Source: an uncultured Clostridia bacterium (GTDB lineage: Bacteria > Bacillota > Clostridia > UBA1381). Taken from it: 15,982 nt of DNA. The stretch spans positions 1,221 through 17,202 of the forward strand of contig CAJTPP010000055.1 of the NCBI GenBank assembly GCA_910578235.1, in the 5' to 3' direction. Below, piece after piece: positions 7,246-13,244 of this stretch (its first letter is position 1; each line of letters starts with the position of its first letter). The notes beneath the pieces were generated by a model. That model saw only the letters and a program-made list of their open reading frames with translations. It did not search any database and was not told the origin of the DNA. The position numbers were made by a program, and so were the translations under genes.

Positions 7246-8064
7246 CTAAAAATAAACCCAAAATTCTGCCAGCAAAATAACGGCAAGTCCCGCGGCAAAT
7301 ATCACACCCGCTTTCAAATCTGTAACAGTCATACGGCTTTCTTTCATTTTCGTACGGTTTTTGCCGCCGTTATAACAGCGCGCCTCCATCGCTGTCGCAA
7401 GCTCGTCCGCGCGGCGGAAAGCGCTGATAAACAGCGGTACAAGCAAAGGAACCATAGCTTTCGCCCTTTTTATAATATTTCCCGTTTCAAAATCCGCTCC
7501 CCGCGCTGTCTGAGCCTTCATAATTTTGTCAGTTTCCTCCGCAAGTGTCGGAATAAACCTTATAGCGATAGTCATCATCATCGCTATCTCATGCGATGGT
7601 ACCCTGATCTTATTAAACGGTCTGAGCAGCGTTTCTATTCCGTCCGTCAGCTGAAGCGGCGACGTGGTAAGCGTCAGTAAAGACGTGCCTATAAGCAGAT
7701 ATATAAGTCTGACAACCATAAGCGCTCCCGCGCTCAGTCCCTCGCGGGTAATTTTCAGCGTAAAACCGAAAACAGACATTGACCACACAGCGTCGCCCGG
7801 AGTCATAAATACATTAAGCACGGCTGTAAATACCAGTATCCACAGCATCGGCCGGAGCCCTTTTAAAATTATCCTTACCGGAACAGCGCTTATAAACATA
7901 AGCAAAAGCGTATAAACTGTAAATACCGCGTACGCGCAATAGGTTTTTACCATAAACAGAGTTGTCATATAAAGTATTGTAAAAACTATTTTCAGCGGAG
8001 GATTTATGGCATGCAGCGGCGATTTTACCGGAACATACTGTCCCAGCATTATATCCTTAAACAC
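7246..8064 (-). CDS. ecfT: Energy-coupling factor transporter transmembrane protein
   Basis: The T component of a group II (shared-module) ECF transporter; it links the two ATPases to exchangeable substrate-binding S proteins for vitamins or metal ions. At 272 residues it has the normal length. It opens with FKDIMLGQYVPVKSPLH, the conserved EcfT N terminus, and has several membrane segments (for example residues around FTILYMTTLFMV and LVVILL-like stretches near the C terminus). The two coupling motifs are TARGADF and MEARCYNGG; ARC in place of ARG in the second is a known variant. The start is a GTG at 8064, chosen from the family N terminus and from a GGAGGT site 7 nt before it; GTG 8073 would abut that site. 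It overlaps ecfA2 by 8 nt. Confidence 0.94.
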   Translation of the reverse strand: MFKDIMLGQYVPVKSPLHAINPPLKIVFTILYMTTLFMVKTYCAYAVFTVYTLLLMFISAVPVRIILKGLRPMLWILVFTAVLNVFMTPGDAVWSMSVFGFTLKITREGLSAGALMVVRLIYLLIGTSLLTLTTSPLQLTDGIETLLRPFNKIRVPSHEIAMMMTIAIRFIPTLAEETDKIMKAQTARGADFETGNIIKRAKAMVPLLVPLFISAFRRADELATAMEARCYNGGKNRTKMKESRMTVTDLKAGVIFAAGLAVILLAEFWVYF

Positions 8065-8917
8065 GCGTTCCACCTCCGATCAGACTGCTGATCGCCTTTG
8101 CGGCGTTTTCCACGGTGTAAATATCCTCCGGCAAAGGACAGCCGGCTTTTCTCAGCCTGTCTGTCAGCAATGTTATCTGAGGCACATTCAGTCCGATTTC
8201 ACGCAGTCTTTCCGCGTGAGCGAAAACCTGCGGCACAGTTCCCTGAAGTTCTATATGTCCCTCATTCATAACAATAACATTATCCGCCGTTTTTGCAACA
8301 TCCTCCATTGAATGTGAGACAAATATTATTATCATATCTTTTTTTTTCTTATGAAGCGTTCTGATTATATTTAAAATACCGTCTCTGCCCTTAGGATCAA
8401 GTCCCGCCGTAGGCTCGTCAAGTATAAGAACATCCGGATCCATTGCCAATACTCCCGCTATCGCGGCGCGGCGTTTCTGGCCGCCCGAAAGCTCAAAGGG
8501 CGATCTTTCAAGATACTTTTCCTTAAGACCCACAAGATACGCGCTCTGACGAACCCGCTTGTCTGTTTCCTCTCTGTCCAGTCCCATATTTACAGGACCG
8601 AAAGCGATATCCTTATAAACAGTTTCTTCAAACAGCTGATGCTCGGGATACTGAAAAACAAGTCCCACTTTGCGCCGGATCAGCTTCAGATCGGTTTTCG
8701 GCGCGGTTATATCAATGTCATCTATTATTATTTTTCCCGATGTCGGCTTCACAAGCGCGTTAAAATGCTGTATAAGCGTAGATTTGCCGCTGCCTGTATG
8801 ACCAATCAAAGCAGTAATGGAACCATTTGGAATTTCAATGTTAATGTCTGACAGAGCCTGCTTTTCAAAAGGACTTCCCGCCTGATAAACATAATTTACA
8901 TTTTCAGCTTTAAGCAT
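8057..8917 (-). CDS. ecfA2: Energy-coupling factor transporter ATPase 2
   Basis: Cytoplasmic ATPase subunit of the ECF module, 286 residues. Walker A GHTGSGKST is at 39-47, Q-loop Gln89 in VFQYPEHQLFEETV (typical of the EcfA2 type), signature LSGGQ at 143-147, Walker B with catalytic Glu168 (LILDEPTAGLDP), and switch His202. The C-terminal extension ends LIGGGTRV. The start is ATG 8917, not an upstream ATG at 8965 that would add 16 residues unlike the family and a 56-nt overlap with ecfA1. At 8917 the overlap is 8 nt, with the GGAGGT site formed by the Gly-Gly codons at the end of ecfA1. Translation is probably coupled to ecfA1. Confidence 0.96.
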   Translation of the reverse strand: MLKAENVNYVYQAGSPFEKQALSDINIEIPNGSITALIGHTGSGKSTLIQHFNALVKPTSGKIIIDDIDITAPKTDLKLIRRKVGLVFQYPEHQLFEETVYKDIAFGPVNMGLDREETDKRVRQSAYLVGLKEKYLERSPFELSGGQKRRAAIAGVLAMDPDVLILDEPTAGLDPKGRDGILNIIRTLHKKKKDMIIIFVSHSMEDVAKTADNVIVMNEGHIELQGTVPQVFAHAERLREIGLNVPQITLLTDRLRKAGCPLPEDIYTVENAAKAISSLIGGGTRV

Positions 8918-9773
8918 CCGCGCCACCTCCCAAAAGAGAATTAAGCGCCTCAAAACATTCATCAACCGTCAGTATTTCTCCGCCTATGTCAATACCGAGT
9001 TTTTTAAGCTCATACGCAAGCTCCGTAACCTGCGGGACGTCCAGTCCGACAGACTTGATCTGCTCCACATTTTGAAACACCTCTTTCGGTGTGCCGTCAA
9101 ATATAATCTTGCCATCATCCATAACAACCGCTCTGTCTGCCGAAACAGCCTCGTCCATGTAATGAGTAATAAGTATTACGGTTATGCCGTTATCTTTATT
9201 AAGCTTTTTAATTGTCGAAATAACCTCGCTTCTGCCTTTGGGATCAAGCATTGCCGTAGGCTCGTCAAGTATAAGTATTTCAGGTTTCATTGCCAGTACG
9301 GACGCTATTGCAACACGCTGTTTCTGGCCCCCCGAAAGTCTTGACGGAGCGCTTCTCGCATACTTTTCCATATTTACAATTTTCAGACATTCATCAACCC
9401 GTCTGCGTATTTCGCCGCTTTCTATGCCGAGATTTTCAGGTGCGAAAGCGACCTCGTCCTCAACAACTGCCGCCACCATCTGATTATCGGGATTTTGAAA
9501 CACCATTCCCGCGGACTGTCTGATATTAAAAATATTTTCCTTTACAGCCGTGTCCATTCCATTGACATAAACCCTGCCGCCGGTTGGAAGGAGTATGACA
9601 TTAAAATGCTTGGCAAGCGTAGATTTGCCGCTGCCGTTATGTCCGAGTATTGCCGTGAAGGATCCTTTTTCAATTGTAACATCCAGTTCTTTTAAAACTA
9701 TTTCCTCTTTGACCGTGTTATGCTCTATATCTTCCTCACGGTATGCGAAAGAAAGTTTTTCTGCTTTTATCAT
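8910..9773 (-). CDS. ecfA1: Energy-coupling factor transporter ATPase 1
   Basis: The other ATPase subunit of the ECF module, 287 residues. Walker A GHNGSGKST is at 44-52, Q-loop Gln93 in MVFQNPDNQMV (the EcfA1 hallmark), signature LSGGQ at 146-150, Walker B with Glu171 (ILILDEPTAMLDP) and switch His204. A charged loop of about 12 residues (REEDIEHNTVKEE) after the first strand is longer than in many ABC proteins but common in EcfA1. The C terminus ends LLGGGADA, close to that of EcfA2, consistent with an old gene duplication. The ATG follows the methyltransferase gene by 24 nt with a weak GAAAGAG site. No S-component gene is adjacent, so this is the shared ATPase module. Confidence 0.96.
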   Translation of the reverse strand: MIKAEKLSFAYREEDIEHNTVKEEIVLKELDVTIEKGSFTAILGHNGSGKSTLAKHFNVILLPTGGRVYVNGMDTAVKENIFNIRQSAGMVFQNPDNQMVAAVVEDEVAFAPENLGIESGEIRRRVDECLKIVNMEKYARSAPSRLSGGQKQRVAIASVLAMKPEILILDEPTAMLDPKGRSEVISTIKKLNKDNGITVILITHYMDEAVSADRAVVMDDGKIIFDGTPKEVFQNVEQIKSVGLDVPQVTELAYELKKLGIDIGGEILTVDECFEALNSLLGGGADA

Positions 9774-9797
9774 TTATAAATCACTCTTTCAAGGTGT

Positions 9798-10664
9798 TTA
9801 TTCCGCCTGCCATCTGCCGCTGATACCGCAGGGCAGTATTAATTTATTCGCGCTCATCGGCAGACCTATTTCATCCGCGGTAATTTTACCGCCGTATTTT
9901 CTGCCGATTGTCATTGTAAGCACATTGATAAGCACCTGAGCGCTCAAACCTGTAGTATATGAATTAATAAGAAAAAAAAGCGGACTATCCGAAAGAATTT
10001 TCATACATTCCTCAATAAGCGGATACAGTTCGTTTTCAATTTTCCACACCTCGCCCGACGGCCCTCTGCCATATGACGGGGGATCCATAATAACAGCGTC
10101 ATACTGCTTGCCGCGCCTATTTTCCCTCTGCACAAATTTAACCACATCATCTACAATATACCGTACATTTTTTTCCGCCAGTCCCGACGACGTTACATTT
10201 TCTTTTGCCCATGTCACCATACCCTTTGACGCGTCCACATGAACAACTTCCGCTCCGGCAGAAAGCGCCGCCACAGTCGCACCGCCTGTATACGCGAAAA
10301 GATTGAGTACTCTGACAGGACGGCCGGCAGACTTTATCAGCGAAGAAAACCAGTCCCAGTTAACAGCCTGCTCGGGAAAAAGTCCCGTATGCTTAAAGCC
10401 CATAGGTTTTATATTAAAAGTAAGATCACGGTATTTAACTGTCCAGCGCTCAGGCAATCTCTTATTCATATACTGCCATTTTCCGCCGCCTGATTTAGAG
10501 CGGTGATACCACGCGTCCGGCTTATTCCAGAGACTATCTGACTTAACGCTCCATACTGCCTGAGGATCAGGCCTGCGCAGGAGATATTTTCCCCAATATT
10601 CTAATTTTTCTCCGTCCGCGCTGTCTATAAGCCTGTACTCCGTCCATTTGTCTGCACTCCACAT
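9798..10664 (-). CDS. Class I SAM-dependent methyltransferase, COG1092 (RlmI/RlmK-like), no PUA domain
   Basis: A 288-residue predicted RNA or protein methyltransferase. The SAM-binding core has motif I at 121-128 (NLFAYTGG), an acidic ribose-binding residue at Asp144 (VHVDASKGM), and the catalytic-type motif DPPSYG at 194-199. The N-terminal 80 residues (WPxxY-like, rich in Trp) include a substrate region WTVKYRDLTFNIKPMGFKHTGLFPEQ that is typical of COG1092 methyltransferases. RlmI-type m5C enzymes carry an N-terminal PUA domain, which is absent here, so the target cannot be assigned. The ATG has a good TTAGGAG site and a promoter at 10702-10731. It is the first gene of the block that continues into the ecf genes. 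Confidence 0.86.
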   Translation of the reverse strand: MWSADKWTEYRLIDSADGEKLEYWGKYLLRRPDPQAVWSVKSDSLWNKPDAWYHRSKSGGGKWQYMNKRLPERWTVKYRDLTFNIKPMGFKHTGLFPEQAVNWDWFSSLIKSAGRPVRVLNLFAYTGGATVAALSAGAEVVHVDASKGMVTWAKENVTSSGLAEKNVRYIVDDVVKFVQRENRRGKQYDAVIMDPPSYGRGPSGEVWKIENELYPLIEECMKILSDSPLFFLINSYTTGLSAQVLINVLTMTIGRKYGGKITADEIGLPMSANKLILPCGISGRWQAE

Positions 10665-10701
10665 TTTTTTCTCCTAAATATAATTATGTATTTAATTATA
10701 T

Positions 10702-10731
10702 ATTTTATCATTTTATTGTATATTCCGTCAA
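10702..10731 (-). promoter_or_regulatory. Promoter for the methyltransferase-ecf block
   Basis: On the minus strand, TTGACG (10731-10726), an 18-bp spacer and TAAAAT (10707-10702) preceded by TGA (extended -10). The predicted leader is about 30 nt and holds the TTAGGAG ribosome binding site. It faces away from the sigma-factor block. Confidence 0.7.
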
Positions 10732-10807
10732 TAGCGGAGAAGAAAAAAATCATAATTCACAGCATAAGGTTATTATTAATCATAAAATATATTAACAGTA
10801 TTTTTCT

Positions 10808-10844
10808 TACAGGTAAATTTTTCTTGCTTTATTTTTATACAGGT
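10808..10844 (+). repeat. Two direct TACAGGT copies, 30 bp apart
   Basis: TACAGGT occurs at 10808-10814 and 10838-10844, exactly 30 bp apart, one copy within the promoter at 10824-10852 and one just upstream of its -35. In AT-rich DNA a 7-base repeat can arise by chance. A role as an operator is only a suggestion. Confidence 0.3.
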
Positions 10845-10852
10845 GTTATAAT
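10824..10852 (+). promoter_or_regulatory. Sigma-A-like promoter upstream of the secreted peptide and sigma factor
   Basis: TTGCTT (10824-10829), a 17-bp spacer, and a perfect TATAAT (10847-10852) preceded by TGT form an extended -10 with a weak -35. The predicted start near 10859 leaves a leader of about 94 nt before the peptide ATG. Confidence 0.65.
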
Positions 10853-10887
10853 TAAGCTGCGAAAAAATATTATTAAAAATAATTTTT

Positions 10888-10916
10888 TGAAAGGATTTAC
10901 ATATCTCAATCGTTTT
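10888..10916 (+). promoter_or_regulatory. Possible ECF-sigma-type promoter
   Basis: TGAAAG (10888-10893) and CGTTTT (10911-10916) are separated by 17 bp. This resembles known ECF promoters (TGAAAC, about 16 bp, CGT). It lies about 35 nt before the peptide ATG, where an autoregulated ECF sigma promoter would be expected. The match is partial and it is the only candidate I see. Confidence 0.35.
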
Positions 10917-10952
10917 ATAGGTGAAAGACTTAAAAATATGGAGGAAGAAAAA

Positions 10953-11174
10953 ATGAAAAAATCAATAATCGCTGTTTTGGCAGCAGTAATGGTAATTACA
11001 GGAATATCGGCAATAACGGTATCCGCGCACGGCGGACATCACCGTAATGTATGCGCGCACGGATGCTATTACGGTTCATGCGTATCTGAGAACTGCCCGT
11101 ACAACAATGAATATTGTAACGGCACAGGCAGATATTACGGCGGATGCAGAGGATCACATCACTGTTACAGATAA
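10953..11174 (+). CDS. Small secreted Cys/His-rich peptide
   Basis: A 73-residue precursor. Residues 1-25 form a clear Sec signal peptide: MKK, a hydrophobic core (IIAVLAAVMVITGI), and a V-S-A cleavage site. The predicted mature form is 48 residues, with 7 Cys (mature positions 9, 13, 18, 23, 30, 40, 46), 6 His (1, 4, 5, 11, 44, 45) and many Gly and Tyr. This looks like a metal-binding or disulfide-rich extracellular peptide; I recognise no family. The ATG at 10953 is chosen because GGAGG (10940-10944) precedes it at 8 nt and the signal peptide starts there; the longer open frame back to 10686 covers AT-rich promoter DNA. It precedes the sigma gene by 9 nt and is probably cotranscribed with it. 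Confidence 0.8.
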   Translation: MKKSIIAVLAAVMVITGISAITVSAHGGHHRNVCAHGCYYGSCVSENCPYNNEYCNGTGRYYGGCRGSHHCYR

Positions 11175-11183
11175 ATAAAAATT

Positions 11184-11666
11184 ATGAAAAGCGATTATGA
11201 ATTAAAGCGCGCAGTAGATAGATATGCCGACACGGTTAGGCGTATCTGTCTTTTGTATTTGAAAAATTATCATGATACAGAGGATATTTTTCAAAACGTA
11301 TTTTTAAAATATTGCCTGTATAATAAAGAATTTCAAAATGACGAGCACGAAAAAGCATGGATTATAAAGGTTACGGTTAACGCATGCAAAGATTTTCTCA
11401 AAAGTTTTTACCACAAAAATATTATGCCTGTCGAAGCGATACAGGATATGGCCGTTAACGCTGATAACGACCAATCGTTTGTGCTGGAAGCAGTATTGTC
11501 TTTACCTCAAAAGTATAAGGATACAGTATATCTGTTTTATTACGAAGGATACACCGCATCGGAAATATCAAAAATAACGGGAAAAAAAGAAAATACGATA
11601 TATACCTTTCTCGCAAGAGCAAGAAAGCTTTTGAAAGAGATGCTTGGAGGTGAGGATTTTGAATAA
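11184..11666 (+). CDS. ECF-type RNA polymerase sigma factor
   Basis: A 160-residue sigma factor with only regions 2 and 4. Region 2 lies at about 10-75, with the core-binding helix around DTEDIFQNVFLKY (31-43). Region 4 lies at about 102-153, with the helix-turn-helix around YEGYTASEISKITGKKENTIYTFLARARKLL (only key part quoted: TASEISKITG, then TIYTFLARA). It is expected to direct transcription when released from the adjacent anti-sigma factor. No convincing ribosome binding site precedes the ATG (AT-rich AAATAAAAATT), so translation may depend on reading through the upstream peptide gene. The last 8 nt overlap the anti-sigma gene. The ECF subgroup cannot be set without alignment. Confidence 0.92.
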   Translation: MKSDYELKRAVDRYADTVRRICLLYLKNYHDTEDIFQNVFLKYCLYNKEFQNDEHEKAWIIKVTVNACKDFLKSFYHKNIMPVEAIQDMAVNADNDQSFVLEAVLSLPQKYKDTVYLFYYEGYTASEISKITGKKENTIYTFLARARKLLKEMLGGEDFE

Positions 11667-12399
11667 AATAAAAAGAGCCTTTGATACAGTAACAGCCGAG
11701 GACACACTTAAAGACAGCTCAATATTGTTTATCAGCAATAAGCTAAAAAGCAGAAAGCGCATGTTTAAATTCAGATATATTTATAAAACTGCTGCCATAG
11801 CGGCCGCCTGTTTTGCCGTTATCTTTGGTATAAAAGGGTATTCCGTTCTGAATACTGCCGTATCATACATAAGTATTGATGTAAATCCATCTATAGAATT
11901 GGCGCTGAATAAATTTGACAACGTAATCAGCGCCGCCGCATATAATGACGACGGAGCCGTTATTTTGGAAAACATTAATTTAAAAGGAAAATCATATACT
12001 GAAGCTGTAGACACACTGCTGACAGACGATGAATTTATCTCATATACAGACGAGGACAGCAAACTTGATTTTACTGTTGTTTCAGATGATCAGAACAGAA
12101 TTATAGAAGGTATACAGGGCTGTCACAGCTACGGGCAATATAACGTCTCTTGTCATGAGGCAAGCAGAGAAATGATGTCGGAGGCACACAGTCACGGACT
12201 TTCACTTGGTAAATACAGAGCGTATCTTGAACTTTCGGAATACGACAACTCCATTACGGCCGAGGATTGTCAGAACATGACTATGCATCAGATACACGAA
12301 ATGATTGACGGCCATTCATCTCACAATGCTTCCGGCAATACGGAAAATTACAGAGGTCACGGTCACGGCCGTCACAACGGCAGACATAACCGTCAATAA
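11659..12399 (+). CDS. Membrane anti-sigma factor with RsgI-like middle domain and His-rich tail
   Basis: A 246-residue single-pass membrane protein that probably sequesters the ECF sigma factor encoded just upstream. Residues 1-42 are a short cytosolic part (NKIKRAFDTVTAEDTLKD), the membrane segment is at about 43-58, and an RsgI-type extracellular domain at about 69-150 contains YISIDVNPSIELALNKFDNVI and LKGKSYTEAVDTLL. The remaining 95 residues carry 12 His (156, 166, 177, 179, 210, 213, 219, 222, 234, 236, 239, 243) and 3 Cys, including two C-H pairs (155-156 and 165-166) and a GHGHGRHNGRH end. The start is TTG 11659: a GGAGGT site lies 7 nt upstream, and the 8-nt overlap with the sigma stop matches the ecf junctions. 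An upstream TTG (11644) and GTG (11650) overlap or abut that site and are less likely. Confidence 0.85.
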   Translation: MNKIKRAFDTVTAEDTLKDSSILFISNKLKSRKRMFKFRYIYKTAAIAAACFAVIFGIKGYSVLNTAVSYISIDVNPSIELALNKFDNVISAAAYNDDGAVILENINLKGKSYTEAVDTLLTDDEFISYTDEDSKLDFTVVSDDQNRIIEGIQGCHSYGQYNVSCHEASREMMSEAHSHGLSLGKYRAYLELSEYDNSITAEDCQNMTMHQIHEMIDGHSSHNASGNTENYRGHGHGRHNGRHNRQ

Positions 12400-12425
12400 T
12401 ATATACGGAAAGACAGGTGTATAAC

Positions 12426-12830
12426 ATGCATATACGAACAGCCGATACAGATGATATAAATATAATTCTTTTATACGACAAGCATATATCAGAGCGGGAA
12501 CTGACTGTCTCCGTTAATTTAAAAAGAGTGTTTATAGCCGAGGACAGCGACGGTTTCTGCGGATGGATGCGGTATAATCTATTTTGGGACAATACGCCGT
12601 TTATGAATATGCTTTATTTTACCGAACAAAAACGGGGCAGGGGATACGGAAAACAAATGGTACGGCACTGGGAAAACGAAATGAAGAGTCAGGGTTATTC
12701 CACCGTTATGACTTCTACTCCGTCTGACGAGTGCAGTCAGCATTTTTACACAAAGCTGGGCTACAAAACGTCAGGCGGCTTTACACCTGAAAACGAGCCG
12801 TTTGAATTAATAATGACCAAAAAAATATGA
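12426..12830 (+). CDS. GNAT family N-acetyltransferase
   Basis: A 134-residue acetyl-CoA-dependent acyltransferase of unknown substrate. The acetyl-CoA binding motif A is QKRGRGYGKQMVRHWE (from Gln68, R/Q-x-x-G-x-G/A). It is followed by a MTSTPSDECSQHFYTKLGY stretch that matches the family's C-terminal strands. The start is ATG 12426, with AGGTG 6 nt before it; a GTG at 12417 in the same frame would overlap that site. It follows the anti-sigma gene by 26 nt with no terminator between, so it may belong to the same unit, but this link alone does not connect it to the sigma factor's function. Confidence 0.88.
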   Translation: MHIRTADTDDINIILLYDKHISERELTVSVNLKRVFIAEDSDGFCGWMRYNLFWDNTPFMNMLYFTEQKRGRGYGKQMVRHWENEMKSQGYSTVMTSTPSDECSQHFYTKLGYKTSGGFTPENEPFELIMTKKI

Positions 12831-12839
12831 GGAAACATT

Positions 12840-13208
12840 ATGGAACTTAAAATAATTGATAAATCTTTTTCCGTATGCAAGGTAAAAGACTATTCTATGA
12901 TAAATATTGAAAATGAATTTTGTTTTACGGGAAAAACAGACGAGGAAAACTCACTTGTATGCGCGGCTGAAAATGTGCCTGAAAATGTGACAGAAAGAGA
13001 CGACGGCTGGAAAGCGTTTCGCATACAGGGAATACTTGATTTTTCACTGATAGGAATACTGTCAAATATTTCTTCTGTTCTCGCTGAAAACAAAATAGGC
13101 CTTTTCGCCGTTTCTACTTACAATACCGACTATATTTTTATTAAAGAGGAAAATTTTGATAAAGCTCTTGCGCTTTTACAATCTGACGGATATACGGTTA
13201 TAAAATAA
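12840..13208 (+). CDS. ACT domain-containing protein (ACT_7/COG3603-like)
   Basis: A 122-residue protein. The C-terminal half, from about residue 55 (GWKAFRIQGILDFSLIGILS), followed by VLAENKIGLFAVSTYNTDYIFIKEENFDKAL, matches the ACT-domain pattern of COG3603 proteins. Such proteins usually carry two ACT-like halves and are thought to bind amino acids; this one has no enzyme domain. The N-terminal half is shorter and less clear. The ATG follows the acetyltransferase gene by 9 nt, with GAGGA overlapping its stop codon. Stand-alone ACT proteins next to GNAT genes occur in other bacteria (from memory); the substrate is unknown. A terminator follows at once. Confidence 0.85.
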   Translation: MELKIIDKSFSVCKVKDYSMINIENEFCFTGKTDEENSLVCAAENVPENVTERDDGWKAFRIQGILDFSLIGILSNISSVLAENKIGLFAVSTYNTDYIFIKEENFDKALALLQSDGYTVIK

Positions 13209-13210
13209 AT

Positions 13211-13240
13211 AACAGGATGCCGAGCATCCTGTTTATTTTT
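13211..13240. terminator. Bidirectional intrinsic terminator between convergent genes
   Basis: A perfect 10-bp inverted repeat (13211-13220 with 13224-13233, AACAGGATGC) has a 3-nt loop. The + strand continues with TTATTTTT and the minus strand with ATTTATTTT. It lies 3 nt past the ACT gene stop and a few nt past the stop of the large minus-strand gene. Confidence 0.9.
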
Positions 13241-13244
13241 ATGC

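Noticed and set aside
7075..7680. 201-residue + strand open frame opposite truA and ecfT
   Set aside because: Antisense shadow of two well-supported genes; rich in Arg, His and Phe with no domain pattern or ribosome binding site.
8918..8965. Upstream ATG for ecfA2 adding 16 residues
   Set aside because: The added residues do not match the EcfA2 family; ATG 8917 has the GGAGGT site at 7 nt and the same geometry as the ecfT junction.
10686..10952. N-terminal 89-residue extension of the secreted peptide reading frame
   Set aside because: It covers AT-rich promoter DNA, reads as low-complexity Ile/Leu/Lys, lacks a ribosome binding site, and would bury the clear signal peptide that starts at 10953 behind GGAGG.
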